64,000 nucleotides of DNA from Terrimonas ginsenosidimutans (GTDB lineage Bacteria; Bacteroidota; Bacteroidia; Chitinophagales; Chitinophagaceae), in assembly GCF_022012415.1 (NCBI RefSeq), contig NZ_JAKLTR010000009.1:124001-188000 (forward strand). Reading direction: 5' to 3'. Made by a program: the position numbers and the translations under genes. Under the pieces are notes generated by a model. The model was not told the DNA's origin. It was given only the letters and a program-made list of their open reading frames with translations, and ran no database searches. The first letter of the stretch is position 1, and every line of letters begins with the position of its first letter. Shown piece by piece: positions 23,355-31,962 of this stretch.

Positions 23355-25340
23355 CTACTGTTTGATGAATTGTTTGACATATTTCTTGCCCCCCTCTTGT
23401 ATCACCAGCATATAGCTTCCTCCCGGAAGCCCGCGAAGGTCAACGCTTCTTCTTAGCCTGCCAGCCTCTTTTGCAAGTGAGAATTGTTTTGCAGTTTTCC
23501 CAGCCAGGTCAACAACGGAAACTGAGAATGAACCCTTATAGGTCGTATTCAACTCAAAGAATAGCTCTTGTCCCGCCGGATTAGGATAGACAGAAAGATT
23601 CAATCCGCCATCTTCAGCGTTGCGCGAAATGTTCGGCTTAACAACAGCAGGCACACGCTGCCCGCGCGCACTGGAAACAGTCTCGACGATCCGGAATCCG
23701 TTGAGATAAGTAAATGAATTTATTTTGCCGATAGACACAACAATATTACCCGAACCGTCCGCCGTTAACCCGGTAAATGCAGCTGCATGTGTAGTGTTAT
23801 AGTAGGTATTTACCGTATCACTGAGACCTCCAATAGTGAAGATCGTCGGATTACCATCGGTCCTTCGGCTTGCATATAATTCAATACTGTATTCTTTTGA
23901 GGATGACAAACCCGACAAAGTCAGGGTTCTGTTCGCTGATGAGTAGCTTGTATACCGAAGCACATCAGCAGGAGCCATCGTTGCTCCGGCGCCATATCCG
24001 CTGTAATTATCGTTGATACCATTGCTGTAACTCAGCGTTGCATATACAGTAGAAGCTGTAGTGTCTGAATAATTGAACAACCCGGAAACCTTGTCTGAAC
24101 CATTGCTGAACGTCCAGTCATTCCACTCCCCATGCGAATAAGGATTGGTAACGTAGATGTTTACATTGATGAATTTCGGCGCATTGCTTACCGGTGGCAG
24201 TACGGTAATAAACACTGTATCTTTTGCGGTTGCACTGCAATTGTCAGTAACCGTCAGCTCGAAAGCATAATCTCCAGCCTGAAGACCGTTCAGTTTGGTA
24301 ATAGCCGAGTCGGGACGGGCAATGGTTGCAGTTCCGCCACTTATTTTTGTCCATTGATAAGAAACGATCGATCCATCTGAATCAGTGCCGCTGCCTGAGA
24401 GTTGTAAAGAATCAAGGGGAAGAGTAATAGTATCATTTAATCCGGCATTGGCCAAAGGAGCGATATTTGAACCGCATGCACCAATCAAAGTATCTCCCTG
24501 ACGCAGCATCCACTGATAAACGTTTTGCCCTCCGGCAATGGGAGTTGAAAGATAACCTGTGGGGCTGGCAAGGGGTTTCCTCCAGTTCACATTTGGATTT
24601 GACAGCGTCCAGTTGTTTTGCGCAGGATCCATGAAGTCGTTAAAATTGGAATGCCCGCCAGAACCAAAAGTTGTCCAGAGAAAGAACGCGGATCCTGCTA
24701 CCCTGTTATTCATTGTATCCACGATCCTTCTTGTATTCCGGGTATCATTTATCTGCTCGAACCCAAGAAATTTTGTGTTGTACCTGGCTACCCAATCACC
24801 AAACTTATCAGGAAAAGGTAATGAAGAATGATAAGTATCCGTTGGATTTTGCCCCTGTATATCCACAAAACTTCTGAAAAGACTGAGGTAAGAGTAATCG
24901 TTTGCAGCAGGCTTATATGTTGCCAGCTGGCCAAGAGTCCAAACGCCCTGGCTCAACGCCATGATGTGCAGTGAATTTCTTTTTATTTTGAAATTGGCCA
25001 GAATACTGTCGATTGCAGGCTTCAATACCCAGGGACGGGTATTATTAAAAGGCTGTAACATTGTTATCAGTATGGGGTAGTGCGTGCCATTACCAAGCGC
25101 CACCGAACCATCCCAGCCATTTTGAAGCCAGTAATGCGGACCGTATACAGTTAGGTTAGCGGGATCCATTCCCACTTCGCCCTGACCCGGCATAAAAAAA
25201 ATCGCTTGTGCACTATCTGCCGATGGATCGTGTGTTATACGAACCACAACACCAGCAATAGTATCATTGAACGTAACCCGCTGCGCATGCAGATACAGTC
25301 CCAAGAACAGGGATAATACAAATAAAAGTTTCCTTTTCAT
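23355..25340 (-). CDS. T9SS-secreted multidomain protein with esterase-like N-terminus and PKD-like domain
   Basis: This 661-residue protein has a signal peptide (1-19, ending LHAQ). Residues about 20-285 look like an alpha/beta hydrolase (ALSQG at the place of the nucleophile elbow, later GHSNF), so an esterase or depolymerase is possible. About 290-380 is a PKD-like domain (ANAGLNDTITLPLDSLQLSGSGTD is cut here as two parts: ANAGLND and LSGSGTDSDGS). About 390-555 is a beta-sandwich that may bind carbohydrate. The last 80 residues are a T9SS type A sorting domain (YPNPAGQELFF). It is probably an extracellular enzyme; the substrate is unknown. Confidence 0.82.
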   Translation of the reverse strand: MKRKLLFVLSLFLGLYLHAQRVTFNDTIAGVVVRITHDPSADSAQAIFFMPGQGEVGMDPANLTVYGPHYWLQNGWDGSVALGNGTHYPILITMLQPFNNTRPWVLKPAIDSILANFKIKRNSLHIMALSQGVWTLGQLATYKPAANDYSYLSLFRSFVDIQGQNPTDTYHSSLPFPDKFGDWVARYNTKFLGFEQINDTRNTRRIVDTMNNRVAGSAFFLWTTFGSGGHSNFNDFMDPAQNNWTLSNPNVNWRKPLASPTGYLSTPIAGGQNVYQWMLRQGDTLIGACGSNIAPLANAGLNDTITLPLDSLQLSGSGTDSDGSIVSYQWTKISGGTATIARPDSAITKLNGLQAGDYAFELTVTDNCSATAKDTVFITVLPPVSNAPKFINVNIYVTNPYSHGEWNDWTFSNGSDKVSGLFNYSDTTASTVYATLSYSNGINDNYSGYGAGATMAPADVLRYTSYSSANRTLTLSGLSSSKEYSIELYASRRTDGNPTIFTIGGLSDTVNTYYNTTHAAAFTGLTADGSGNIVVSIGKINSFTYLNGFRIVETVSSARGQRVPAVVKPNISRNAEDGGLNLSVYPNPAGQELFFELNTTYKGSFSVSVVDLAGKTAKQFSLAKEAGRLRRSVDLRGLPGGSYMLVIQEGGKKYVKQFIKQ

Positions 25341-25685
25341 ATTATGGTTTATTGGTTAAAATGGATAATACAGAAATGAGGATATCACACGATCGGTGAC
25401 TTGAGAAGAAAGCGAACATGATAGATAAGGTTTAGAAGAAAAAGGTAGCAAAAAGACTATAGCATGAAGAAACAACCTGATTAATTCTTGATTAATCTCA
25501 CTATAAAATTTAAGAAGCAATTGCAAACACGTAATATCAGTAAGATATAACTCTTAAAAAAAATACCGTTCTTCCGTCCTTCGGATAGGAAATAAACCGG
25601 GGCGGGAAGAACGGTAAGCAATATTCTGCTGGATTGTAAACCGCAGTGTCGGGGCAGGCGGCTCATGGCAGAAACGACCGTCAGG
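25341..25685. other. Gene-free gap of 345 bases holding hairpin element copy 1
   Basis: It contains the conserved-core hairpin at 25564-25617 and AT-rich sequence leading to the T9SS gene. No protein-coding frame with typical composition was found. Confidence 0.6.
25564..25617 (-). repeat. Conserved-core hairpin element, copy 1
   Basis: Arms TACCGTTCTTCC (25564-25575) and GGAAGAACGGTA (25605-25616) pair perfectly, and the core AAATAAACCGG lies at 25590-25600. On the minus strand it is followed by eight T, so it would act as a terminator for the SpoU-type methyltransferase gene, whose stop is 69 bases away. It shares its core and ends (ACCG...CGGTAA) with copies at 38327 and 43788. Confidence 0.85.
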
Positions 25686-26216
25686 TCATTTTCCCCGGCG
25701 TCTCACCAGTTCCCATAATACCACGCCCGCCGCCGTCGCAATATTCAGCGAGTGCTTCATCCCAAACTGCGGGATCTCCAGCACGTGATCGCATAAATGA
25801 ATGGTGGTTTGCTCCACTCCCGTCACTTCATTGCCGAAAACCACCGCGATCTTTTCGTCGGGAGCCGGGGAAAGATCCTGAAGTTTGATACTTCCTTCGG
25901 CCTGTTCAACGGCATAAATGGTGTAACCATCGCGCTTCAGCTCCTCAATAGCCTCGGCCGATGTGGAAAAATGCTTCCAGGCGACGGTCTCTTCCGCGCC
26001 CAAAGCCGTTTTTTTGATCTCCTTGTGCGGAGGTTTTGCCGAATATCCAATGATGAAAATACCTTCCACCAAAAAGGCATCCGAGGTACGGAACACACTC
26101 CCAACATTATACGCACTGCGGATATTTTCCAATACTACCATCACCGGCGTTTTATCTGACTGCCGGAATTCTTCGACCGATTTCCGGCCCAACTCATCCA
26201 TACTCAATTTTCGCAT
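25686..26216 (-). CDS. SpoU/TrmH-family RNA 2'-O-methyltransferase
   Basis: This SPOUT-class SAM-dependent RNA methyltransferase has 176 residues. Motif 1 is in VVLENIRSAYNVGSVFRTSDA (near 25-45), motif 2 is VFGNEVTGV, and motif 3 is IPQFGMKHSLNIATAAGVVLWE. It probably methylates tRNA or rRNA ribose; the exact target cannot be told. The start ATG 26216 (MRKLS) lies exactly four bases after a TACTTTTG box. It diverges from mutS. Confidence 0.9.
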   Translation of the reverse strand: MRKLSMDELGRKSVEEFRQSDKTPVMVVLENIRSAYNVGSVFRTSDAFLVEGIFIIGYSAKPPHKEIKKTALGAEETVAWKHFSTSAEAIEELKRDGYTIYAVEQAEGSIKLQDLSPAPDEKIAVVFGNEVTGVEQTTIHLCDHVLEIPQFGMKHSLNIATAAGVVLWELVRRRGK

Positions 26217-26220
26217 GGCG

Positions 26221-26228
26221 CAAAAGTA
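26221..26228 (-). promoter_or_regulatory. -7 box four bases before the SpoU methyltransferase ATG
   Basis: The minus strand reads TACTTTTG-CGCC-ATG, implying a leaderless transcript. Confidence 0.6.
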
Positions 26229-26273
26229 ATTCACACCCGCTATAATACCGTTCAACCGGGCAGCAAAAGCCTT

Positions 26274-26281
26274 TATATTTG
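26274..26281 (+). promoter_or_regulatory. -7 box of mutS
   Basis: TATATTTG ends six bases before the mutS ATG at 26288. The box contains the TTG at 26279, which is therefore unlikely to be a start codon. Confidence 0.6.
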
Positions 26282-26287
26282 TCGCCC

Positions 26288-28915
26288 ATGGCGAAGAGCA
26301 AAACAGAGGAGACCCCGATGATGCAACAGCACCGGGCGATCAAACAGAAATACCCGGATGCCGTTCTACTGTTCCGTGTCGGCGATTTTTATGAGACATT
26401 TGGTCAGGATGCTGTAATAGCCTCACAAGTGCTCGGCATTACGCTTACCAAACGGAATAACGGTGCGGCCTCCTCCCTCGAACTGGCAGGTTTCCCTCAC
26501 CATTCGATCGACACTTACCTGCACAAGCTGGTAAAAGCCGGCTATCGTGTGGCTGTATGCGATCAGCTCGAAGATCCCAAAACAGCAAAAGGTGTCGTCA
26601 AAAGAGGAGTCACCGAAATGGTTACGCCCGGAACAGCACTGAATGATAAACTGCTCGAACATCACAGCAATAACTTTCTCGCAGGCATTCACTTTTCTGA
26701 CGATGACCAGTACGGCCTTGCCTTCCTCGATATCTCAACCGGTGAGTTCTTTATCGCCGAAGGCGATCGGGAATACGCCGATAAACTCCTCCAAAGCTTC
26801 AAACCTGCCGAAGTCGTTTTTCAACGCCAGCGTCAGAAAACGTTCAAAGAATATTTCGGCGGCAGAATGTATACCTACACGCTCGACGAATGGATCTTTG
26901 ATGCCGTCTATGCGGAAGACACACTACTAAAACACTTCCAGACACACTCGCTGAAAGGTTTTGGTGTGGAAGAAATGAAGAAAGGACTGATCGCTGCTGG
27001 CTCCATCATCCATTACCTGAAAGATACCGAACACCCGAACCTGCAACATATCACCTCTCTGCAGCGCATCGATCGGGATGATTTTCTGTGGATGGACCGG
27101 TTTACGATCCGCAACCTGGAACTGGTATATGGATCGTCCGAAGGTGATCACACGCTGCTCAGCGTTCTTGACAATACTGTTTCCCCAATGGGAGCACGCC
27201 TGCTGAAAAGATGGATCGTGTTTCCGCTGAAAGATATGGCAAAGATCAATGAACGGCTGGACCTGGTCGAATGGCTGATCAAAGAAACCGATACACGCAA
27301 TAAACTGTCACAGGCAGTTAAACTTTGCGGTGATATTGAGCGCCTCGTGGCAAAGATCCCGACCAAGCGCATCAATCCGCGCGAGGTGCTCCAACTCGCG
27401 CGGGGGCTGAAACAGGTCGATATCATCAAACAACTTTGCTCAGGCACAGATAATGAATATCTCAAGCGACTGGGTGATGCATTGAACCCCTGTCCATACA
27501 TTGCTGAAAAGATCTTCAAAGAGATCATCGATAATCCGCCTGCGCTTGCTTCAAAAGGAGGCATGATCAACAGCGGAGTGGAAGCCGGGCTGGATGAACT
27601 CCGTGCGATCTCGCACAGCGGCAAAGAATATCTTACCAAACTTCAACAGAAGGAAGCAGAGATCACAGGTATCAGCTCACTGAAGATCGGATTCAATAAC
27701 GTGTTCGGTTACTACCTGGAAGTAACCAACTCGCATAAGAATAAAGTTCCTGAGTCATGGATGCGTAAGCAAACACTGGCGAATGCGGAACGATACATCA
27801 CGCCGGAATTGAAAGAGTATGAAGAAAAGATCACCGGTGCAGAAGAAAAGATACTCGCCACAGAGCTTCGTATATATGATGCATTGCTGAATGAGCTGTT
27901 TGACTACCTTTCCCCTGTTCAAACCAACGGCAATATCCTTGCCGTGATTGATTGTTTATCCTGCTTCGCACAGAATGCGCTCTACTTCCAGTACAAAAAA
28001 CCACAACTGCATGACGGCATGGAGTGGATCGTGAAGGAAGGACGCCATCCGGTCATCGAACGTCATCTGCCTGTAGGGGAAACCTATATCCACAATGACC
28101 TCGAACTGAATAAATCGGAACAGCAGATCATTATCCTGACAGGGCCGAACATGAGTGGTAAATCTGCTTTGCTCCGGCAAACGGCATTGATCACACTCAT
28201 GGCGCATATCGGATCGTTTGTGCCGGCAACAGAAGCAAGGATTTCGCTGACCGATAAGATCTTTACGCGTGTTGGCGCATCAGACAACCTGAGTGGTGGT
28301 GAATCCACCTTTATGGTTGAAATGAATGAAACCGCAAGTATCATCAACAATATCACTCCCCGGAGCTTGATACTGCTTGATGAGATCGGAAGAGGAACGT
28401 CAACATATGACGGGATCTCTATCGCCTGGAGTATTGCGGAACACTTACATAATACGCCTCATCAGCCAAAGACGCTTTTCGCAACGCACTATCATGAGTT
28501 GAACGAACTGGAAATAAAACTCGAACGTGTAAGGAACTACCATATCACGAATAAAGAGATCGGCAATAAAATAATTTTCCTCCGCAAACTTGCGCCGGGA
28601 GGAAGTACTCACAGCTTTGGTATACACGTGGCCAGAATGGCCGGCATGCCGCCATCGCTGATCGACAGGGCGAATGAGATCCTGAAACATCTTGAGTCCA
28701 AACACGTGGATGATGATGATCAGCCTGCCGCACAAGATCAAACAAAGGAAAAAGTAAAGTCACTCTCCGCTCCAAAATTCCAGTTATCCATCTTTGACGC
28801 CCATTCCCAGACATTCGGGGATATCAGGAGCCTGTTGGGCGCAATTGACATTAACCGGCTGACGCCTGTTGAAGCACTATTAAAACTCCAGGAAATAAAA
28901 GATATGCTTAAATAA
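26288..28915 (+). CDS. mutS: DNA mismatch repair protein MutS
   Basis: It recognises base mismatches and small loops and recruits MutL. The protein has 875 residues, full length for MutS1. The mismatch-reading motif is in RVGDFYETFG (GDFYE) near residue 35. Connector, lever and clamp regions follow, then the ATPase with Walker A TGPNMSGKSALLRQ, ASDNLSGGESTFMVEM and Walker B LLDEIGRGTSTYDG. The C-terminal helix-turn-helix and a short tail are present. ATG 26288 (MAKSKTEE) is chosen over the TTG nine bases upstream, which lies in the promoter box. Confidence 0.97.
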   Translation: MAKSKTEETPMMQQHRAIKQKYPDAVLLFRVGDFYETFGQDAVIASQVLGITLTKRNNGAASSLELAGFPHHSIDTYLHKLVKAGYRVAVCDQLEDPKTAKGVVKRGVTEMVTPGTALNDKLLEHHSNNFLAGIHFSDDDQYGLAFLDISTGEFFIAEGDREYADKLLQSFKPAEVVFQRQRQKTFKEYFGGRMYTYTLDEWIFDAVYAEDTLLKHFQTHSLKGFGVEEMKKGLIAAGSIIHYLKDTEHPNLQHITSLQRIDRDDFLWMDRFTIRNLELVYGSSEGDHTLLSVLDNTVSPMGARLLKRWIVFPLKDMAKINERLDLVEWLIKETDTRNKLSQAVKLCGDIERLVAKIPTKRINPREVLQLARGLKQVDIIKQLCSGTDNEYLKRLGDALNPCPYIAEKIFKEIIDNPPALASKGGMINSGVEAGLDELRAISHSGKEYLTKLQQKEAEITGISSLKIGFNNVFGYYLEVTNSHKNKVPESWMRKQTLANAERYITPELKEYEEKITGAEEKILATELRIYDALLNELFDYLSPVQTNGNILAVIDCLSCFAQNALYFQYKKPQLHDGMEWIVKEGRHPVIERHLPVGETYIHNDLELNKSEQQIIILTGPNMSGKSALLRQTALITLMAHIGSFVPATEARISLTDKIFTRVGASDNLSGGESTFMVEMNETASIINNITPRSLILLDEIGRGTSTYDGISIAWSIAEHLHNTPHQPKTLFATHYHELNELEIKLERVRNYHITNKEIGNKIIFLRKLAPGGSTHSFGIHVARMAGMPPSLIDRANEILKHLESKHVDDDDQPAAQDQTKEKVKSLSAPKFQLSIFDAHSQTFGDIRSLLGAIDINRLTPVEALLKLQEIKDMLK

Positions 28916-28948
28916 GCCCGAATTCTGGTTTGATAAAGATTACTATTG

Positions 28949-28980
28949 ACCGCATGAGATCATTCTTATGCGGTTTTTTG
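28949..28980 (+). terminator. mutS terminator
   Basis: ACCGCAT and ATGCGGT arms (28949-28955, 28968-28974) are followed by a TTTTTT run, 30 bases after the stop. Confidence 0.85.
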
Positions 28981-29141
28981 CGGCTGAATCATTGACAATT
29001 ATCAAAACTTCATTGTTTTTCCCGGATTTATCGGGTACCCTTTTTCCTGATAATCACAGCGTTAACAATAAACCCCTATTTTTAATAAGCAATAACCCTT
29101 AGTTTGTTTCGTTTATTGAGGTGACAAGAAACCATCATCTC

Positions 29142-30653
29142 ATGAAACCAACTCTACCTGCTTTATTTCTCGGCCTCATTCTGCCATTTTTTTCCATTGC
29201 ACAACCCTGTACGCCCCAGGGAACTGAGTCCGTTTATGGAACAAACAATGTTTGGATCGGATATGTGTATGACAACATGGACCTCACGAACTACAGAGGT
29301 TATGTAACGGAGGGTACAACCACAGATCCATCCTTTGATCAATCATTTGGCGGCAGCGACGTCAACTATTCCACAAATGGCTGCCCGGTATTCACATCCA
29401 CCTTTAGTGTCCGCTATCGTCTCCAAAAAACTTTCGCCAGCGGTGCCTATACCTTCCTCGTAGGAGGAGATGATGGTTACAGGCTCAGTATCGATGGTGG
29501 CGCCACATGGATCATTGACCGTTGGTTTGATCAGGGATTCGCTTCCTATTCGGTCAGTGTTCCTTTGAACGGAACCTATAACCTGGTACTGGAGTATTAT
29601 GAGAACGGTGGAGGCAACCGCGTGTCCTTCCAGGTTACACAAGATTGCAGCGGCACTGAAAACACATCGGTGTCTGGATCAAATAACGTCTGGAATGGCT
29701 ATGTGTATTCCGGTAATAATTTTACCACTTACAAAGGCATGGTACATGAAGGCAGCACCTCTTCACCTAATTTCGATCAGAGTTTTGGTGGCACCAACGT
29801 TCTTTACCCTACCAGTTCGTGTAGCGTGCTGACAGAATACTTTAGTGTCAGATACCGCCTGAGCAAAAATTTCGCAAACGGGCAATACCGGTTTATTGTG
29901 GGAGCTGATGACGGATACAGGCTCAGCCTTGATGGAGGTTCAACCTGGGTGATCGACAACTGGAATGCCCATTCCTATACATCGACGACCTATACAACAA
30001 GCCTGTCCGGTATACGCAACCTGGTACTGGAATATTTTGAGAATGCATCCGATAACCGGGTGAGTTTCTCCCTTCAAACGATGATCCTTCTTCCGGTAAA
30101 CCTGATCTCATTCACAGGGCAGGGCAGAAACAGCGCAGCAGATCTTAAATGGAAGATCACCCGTGACAGTGATCCCGCCTGGTTCGATATCCAGCGCAGT
30201 ACAGACGCACTCAGCTTTACAACGGTCAACCGCCTGCCAGGTCAGGCCGCCACGATAGGCAGTAATGAGATCAACTATCAATACACCGACGCGTTGCCTA
30301 AAGCAGACAACTATTACTATCGTTTGAAAATGACAGATAATGCCGGAGTGATCTCCTATTCATCTGTTATATCCGTAACAACAACCACATCTGGCCCAGT
30401 CACCACAAAAGTATTCCCTACCATTGTTGAGAATAATGCGCTCTATATCCAAAGTGGAAAAAAACTGGCGAAAGCTTCCTGTTCCATTTTTGACCTGAAT
30501 GGCCGGTTGATCACCAGGCAAAGTCAGGGCACTATGGAAGCCGGTCAGCCGGTAAACATATTTGCCACCACCCGGCTCCCAAGAGGCACTTATATTCTGA
30601 AACTTAAAGATGGCGATGAAGATATCAGCCAGCACCGTTTCATCATCTTATAA
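29142..30653 (+). CDS. T9SS-secreted protein with two PA14-like repeats
   Basis: This 503-residue protein has a signal peptide (1-21, ending SIAQ). Two homologous domains (about 22-165 and 170-310) each contain VWxGYVY, FDQSFGG, FSVRYRL, GxYxFxVGxDDGYRLSxDGG and NLVLEYYEN-type strings, typical of PA14-like carbohydrate-binding modules. A Fn3-like region (about 315-415) and a T9SS type A sorting domain (VFPTIVENNALYIQ...HRFIIL) follow. It is probably a surface adhesin or glycan-binding protein. ATG 29142 begins the signal peptide; a GTG at 29121 is in frame upstream but less likely. Confidence 0.83.
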   Translation: MKPTLPALFLGLILPFFSIAQPCTPQGTESVYGTNNVWIGYVYDNMDLTNYRGYVTEGTTTDPSFDQSFGGSDVNYSTNGCPVFTSTFSVRYRLQKTFASGAYTFLVGGDDGYRLSIDGGATWIIDRWFDQGFASYSVSVPLNGTYNLVLEYYENGGGNRVSFQVTQDCSGTENTSVSGSNNVWNGYVYSGNNFTTYKGMVHEGSTSSPNFDQSFGGTNVLYPTSSCSVLTEYFSVRYRLSKNFANGQYRFIVGADDGYRLSLDGGSTWVIDNWNAHSYTSTTYTTSLSGIRNLVLEYFENASDNRVSFSLQTMILLPVNLISFTGQGRNSAADLKWKITRDSDPAWFDIQRSTDALSFTTVNRLPGQAATIGSNEINYQYTDALPKADNYYYRLKMTDNAGVISYSSVISVTTTTSGPVTTKVFPTIVENNALYIQSGKKLAKASCSIFDLNGRLITRQSQGTMEAGQPVNIFATTRLPRGTYILKLKDGDEDISQHRFIIL

Positions 30654-30692
30654 GATTAACTGTTTTTGCTACCATAGTCCACCAGTCACCAG

Positions 30693-30714
30693 GGGGAAAG
30701 AGTGATCTTTCCCC
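30693..30714 (+). terminator. Terminator after the PA14-like gene
   Basis: GGGGAAAGA and TCTTTCCCC form a 9-bp stem with a GTGA loop, followed by a T-rich stretch. Confidence 0.8.
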
Positions 30715-30841
30715 TTATCTTTTATCCAGGTGCCGGCAAACGTTTATCCTTTTTTTGGGCATCACAAAACATCCCCGATCTCCTTTTTCTCTTTTTTCTC
30801 TTTAACCTCTTAGTCTTATATTTACTATAAATCACGCAACC

Positions 30842-31426
30842 ATGAAATTGTTCAGACTTACTGCTTTGGGTTTTCTTTCGTTTGCCCTGTTCATGGGCCT
30901 TTCATCCTGCGAAAAAGAATCAGAAAAGAAAAAAGTAAACTTTTACACGAAGAGTGATATCAGCGGAACCGGTGCTCAGATCGCACCAAATCCCAGTCCG
31001 TCTACAGGTCTCGCAAAGCTCTCTGTGAGCTATGATAAACGAACCAAAGTACTTAACTATACGATCAGCTGGAGCGGTCTTTCCGATAGTGTGATCGCGG
31101 TAAGGCTGAATGGTCCCGCGCCGATCGGATACAGTGCACTCAGAAATCCGTTCACCGTCGCAACCGGTGATTCCACCAGCTTTAATACAACACCTTATAT
31201 TGTGTTGCAACAGACGACCGGAACAGCTCCGAGAGCTCTTCTGCCATCGACCGGTACTTTTACCGCCACGTTCCCCATCGATGAAGTAACAGCAACAGAG
31301 CTTAACCTGTTGAACCAATACTATTACGTAACACTGCATACAAAAACCACACTCCCTGTCCCGGGAGCAGCCCGTTTCTTCTTCCGTTGGTTTGGAGAAG
31401 TAAGAGCGCAGGTTGTATTCCAGTAA
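30842..31426 (+). CDS. CHRD-like lipoprotein
   Basis: This 194-residue protein has a lipoprotein signal (FMGLSSCEKE, cysteine near residue 23). The mature part resembles a CHRD domain: SGTGAQIAPNPSPSTGLAKLSVSYDKRTK is the region (residues about 41-70), then LNYTISWSGLSDSVIAVRLNGPAP, with the usual final beta strands. CHRD domains are known from chordin and microbial surface proteins, and their function in bacteria is unclear. It ends in a strong terminator shared with the convergent SET gene. Confidence 0.78.
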   Translation: MKLFRLTALGFLSFALFMGLSSCEKESEKKKVNFYTKSDISGTGAQIAPNPSPSTGLAKLSVSYDKRTKVLNYTISWSGLSDSVIAVRLNGPAPIGYSALRNPFTVATGDSTSFNTTPYIVLQQTTGTAPRALLPSTGTFTATFPIDEVTATELNLLNQYYYVTLHTKTTLPVPGAARFFFRWFGEVRAQVVFQ

Positions 31427-31440
31427 CAGTTATCATTTAC

Positions 31441-31479
31441 AAAAAAAGCGTTTGTACAATTTGTATAAACGCTTTTTTT
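31441..31479. terminator. Bidirectional terminator between CHRD-like and SET genes
   Basis: AAAAAAAGCGTTT (31441-31453) and AAACGCTTTTTTT (31467-31479) are perfect 13-bp arms with A- and T-runs, so both convergent transcripts can end here. Confidence 0.92.
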
Positions 31480-31483
31480 ATGC

Positions 31484-31870
31484 TCAGGCTGTCTGGAACC
31501 AGACCGGTTTGGCATCGTCCCAATCGCCATTATAATTTATACAAAGCTCTTCGCCCGCTTTTATCGCCCGCACTGTGCGGATCCCGATCAATGCATGATC
31601 AAAATCCATCTCATATTCGCAGTTGGAAGCTGCGGAATGATTGTATAAAGGAACATAACCGAGCGCCATGCAGCACTCCTGCTGATCATGCCCCCATTCG
31701 AAAATATAATCGTGCAGTAATGTTCGATCAAGGTGTTTCCGGTCATCACCACTCATTACAATTACAGGCGACACCTCGATCAGGGTGCCGGCATCGATAT
31801 CTTCTGAACTGAATACTCCGCGGCCACTGGCACCCGCATCAGATATATAGAGAAAAGGAAGGATCATCAA
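31484..31870 (-). CDS. SET-domain protein
   Basis: This 128-residue protein is nearly all SET domain. GRGVFSSEDIDAGTLIE (17-33) is the first signature, YNHSAASNCEYE (76-87) is the NHS core motif that binds SAM and forms the pseudoknot, and GEELCINYNG (106-115) is the last motif with its tyrosine. SET proteins are lysine methyltransferases; bacterial free-standing ones have unknown or varied targets. There is no post-SET cysteine cluster. It diverges from mgtE. Confidence 0.85.
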   Translation of the reverse strand: MMILPFLYISDAGASGRGVFSSEDIDAGTLIEVSPVIVMSGDDRKHLDRTLLHDYIFEWGHDQQECCMALGYVPLYNHSAASNCEYEMDFDHALIGIRTVRAIKAGEELCINYNGDWDDAKPVWFQTA

Positions 31871-31950
31871 AAAAATAAACTTTTCGCGAAAATCGCATAT
31901 TTCTTAACACTGAGGAAAGATTGATAGCTAGTTCTGACCGTCGTACTTCG

Positions 31951-31958
31951 TATTTTTG
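31951..31958 (+). promoter_or_regulatory. -7 box four bases before the mgtE ATG
   Basis: TATTTTTG-GGAC-ATG at 31951-31965 implies a leaderless mRNA. Confidence 0.6.
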
Positions 31959-31962
31959 GGAC

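Noticed and set aside
25564-25617. Conserved-core hairpins as integron attC sites
   Set aside because: They lack the paired attC core sites (GTTRRRY/RYYYAAC types), and no integrase or cassette genes are nearby.
26279-26287. TTG at 26279 as the mutS start
   Set aside because: The TTG lies in the TATATTTG promoter box; ATG 26288 gives a normal N-terminus.
31484-31870. Recent eukaryotic transfer of the SET gene
   Set aside because: Base composition and promoter style match the neighbours, and bacterial SET families exist; no evidence of recent transfer is visible.
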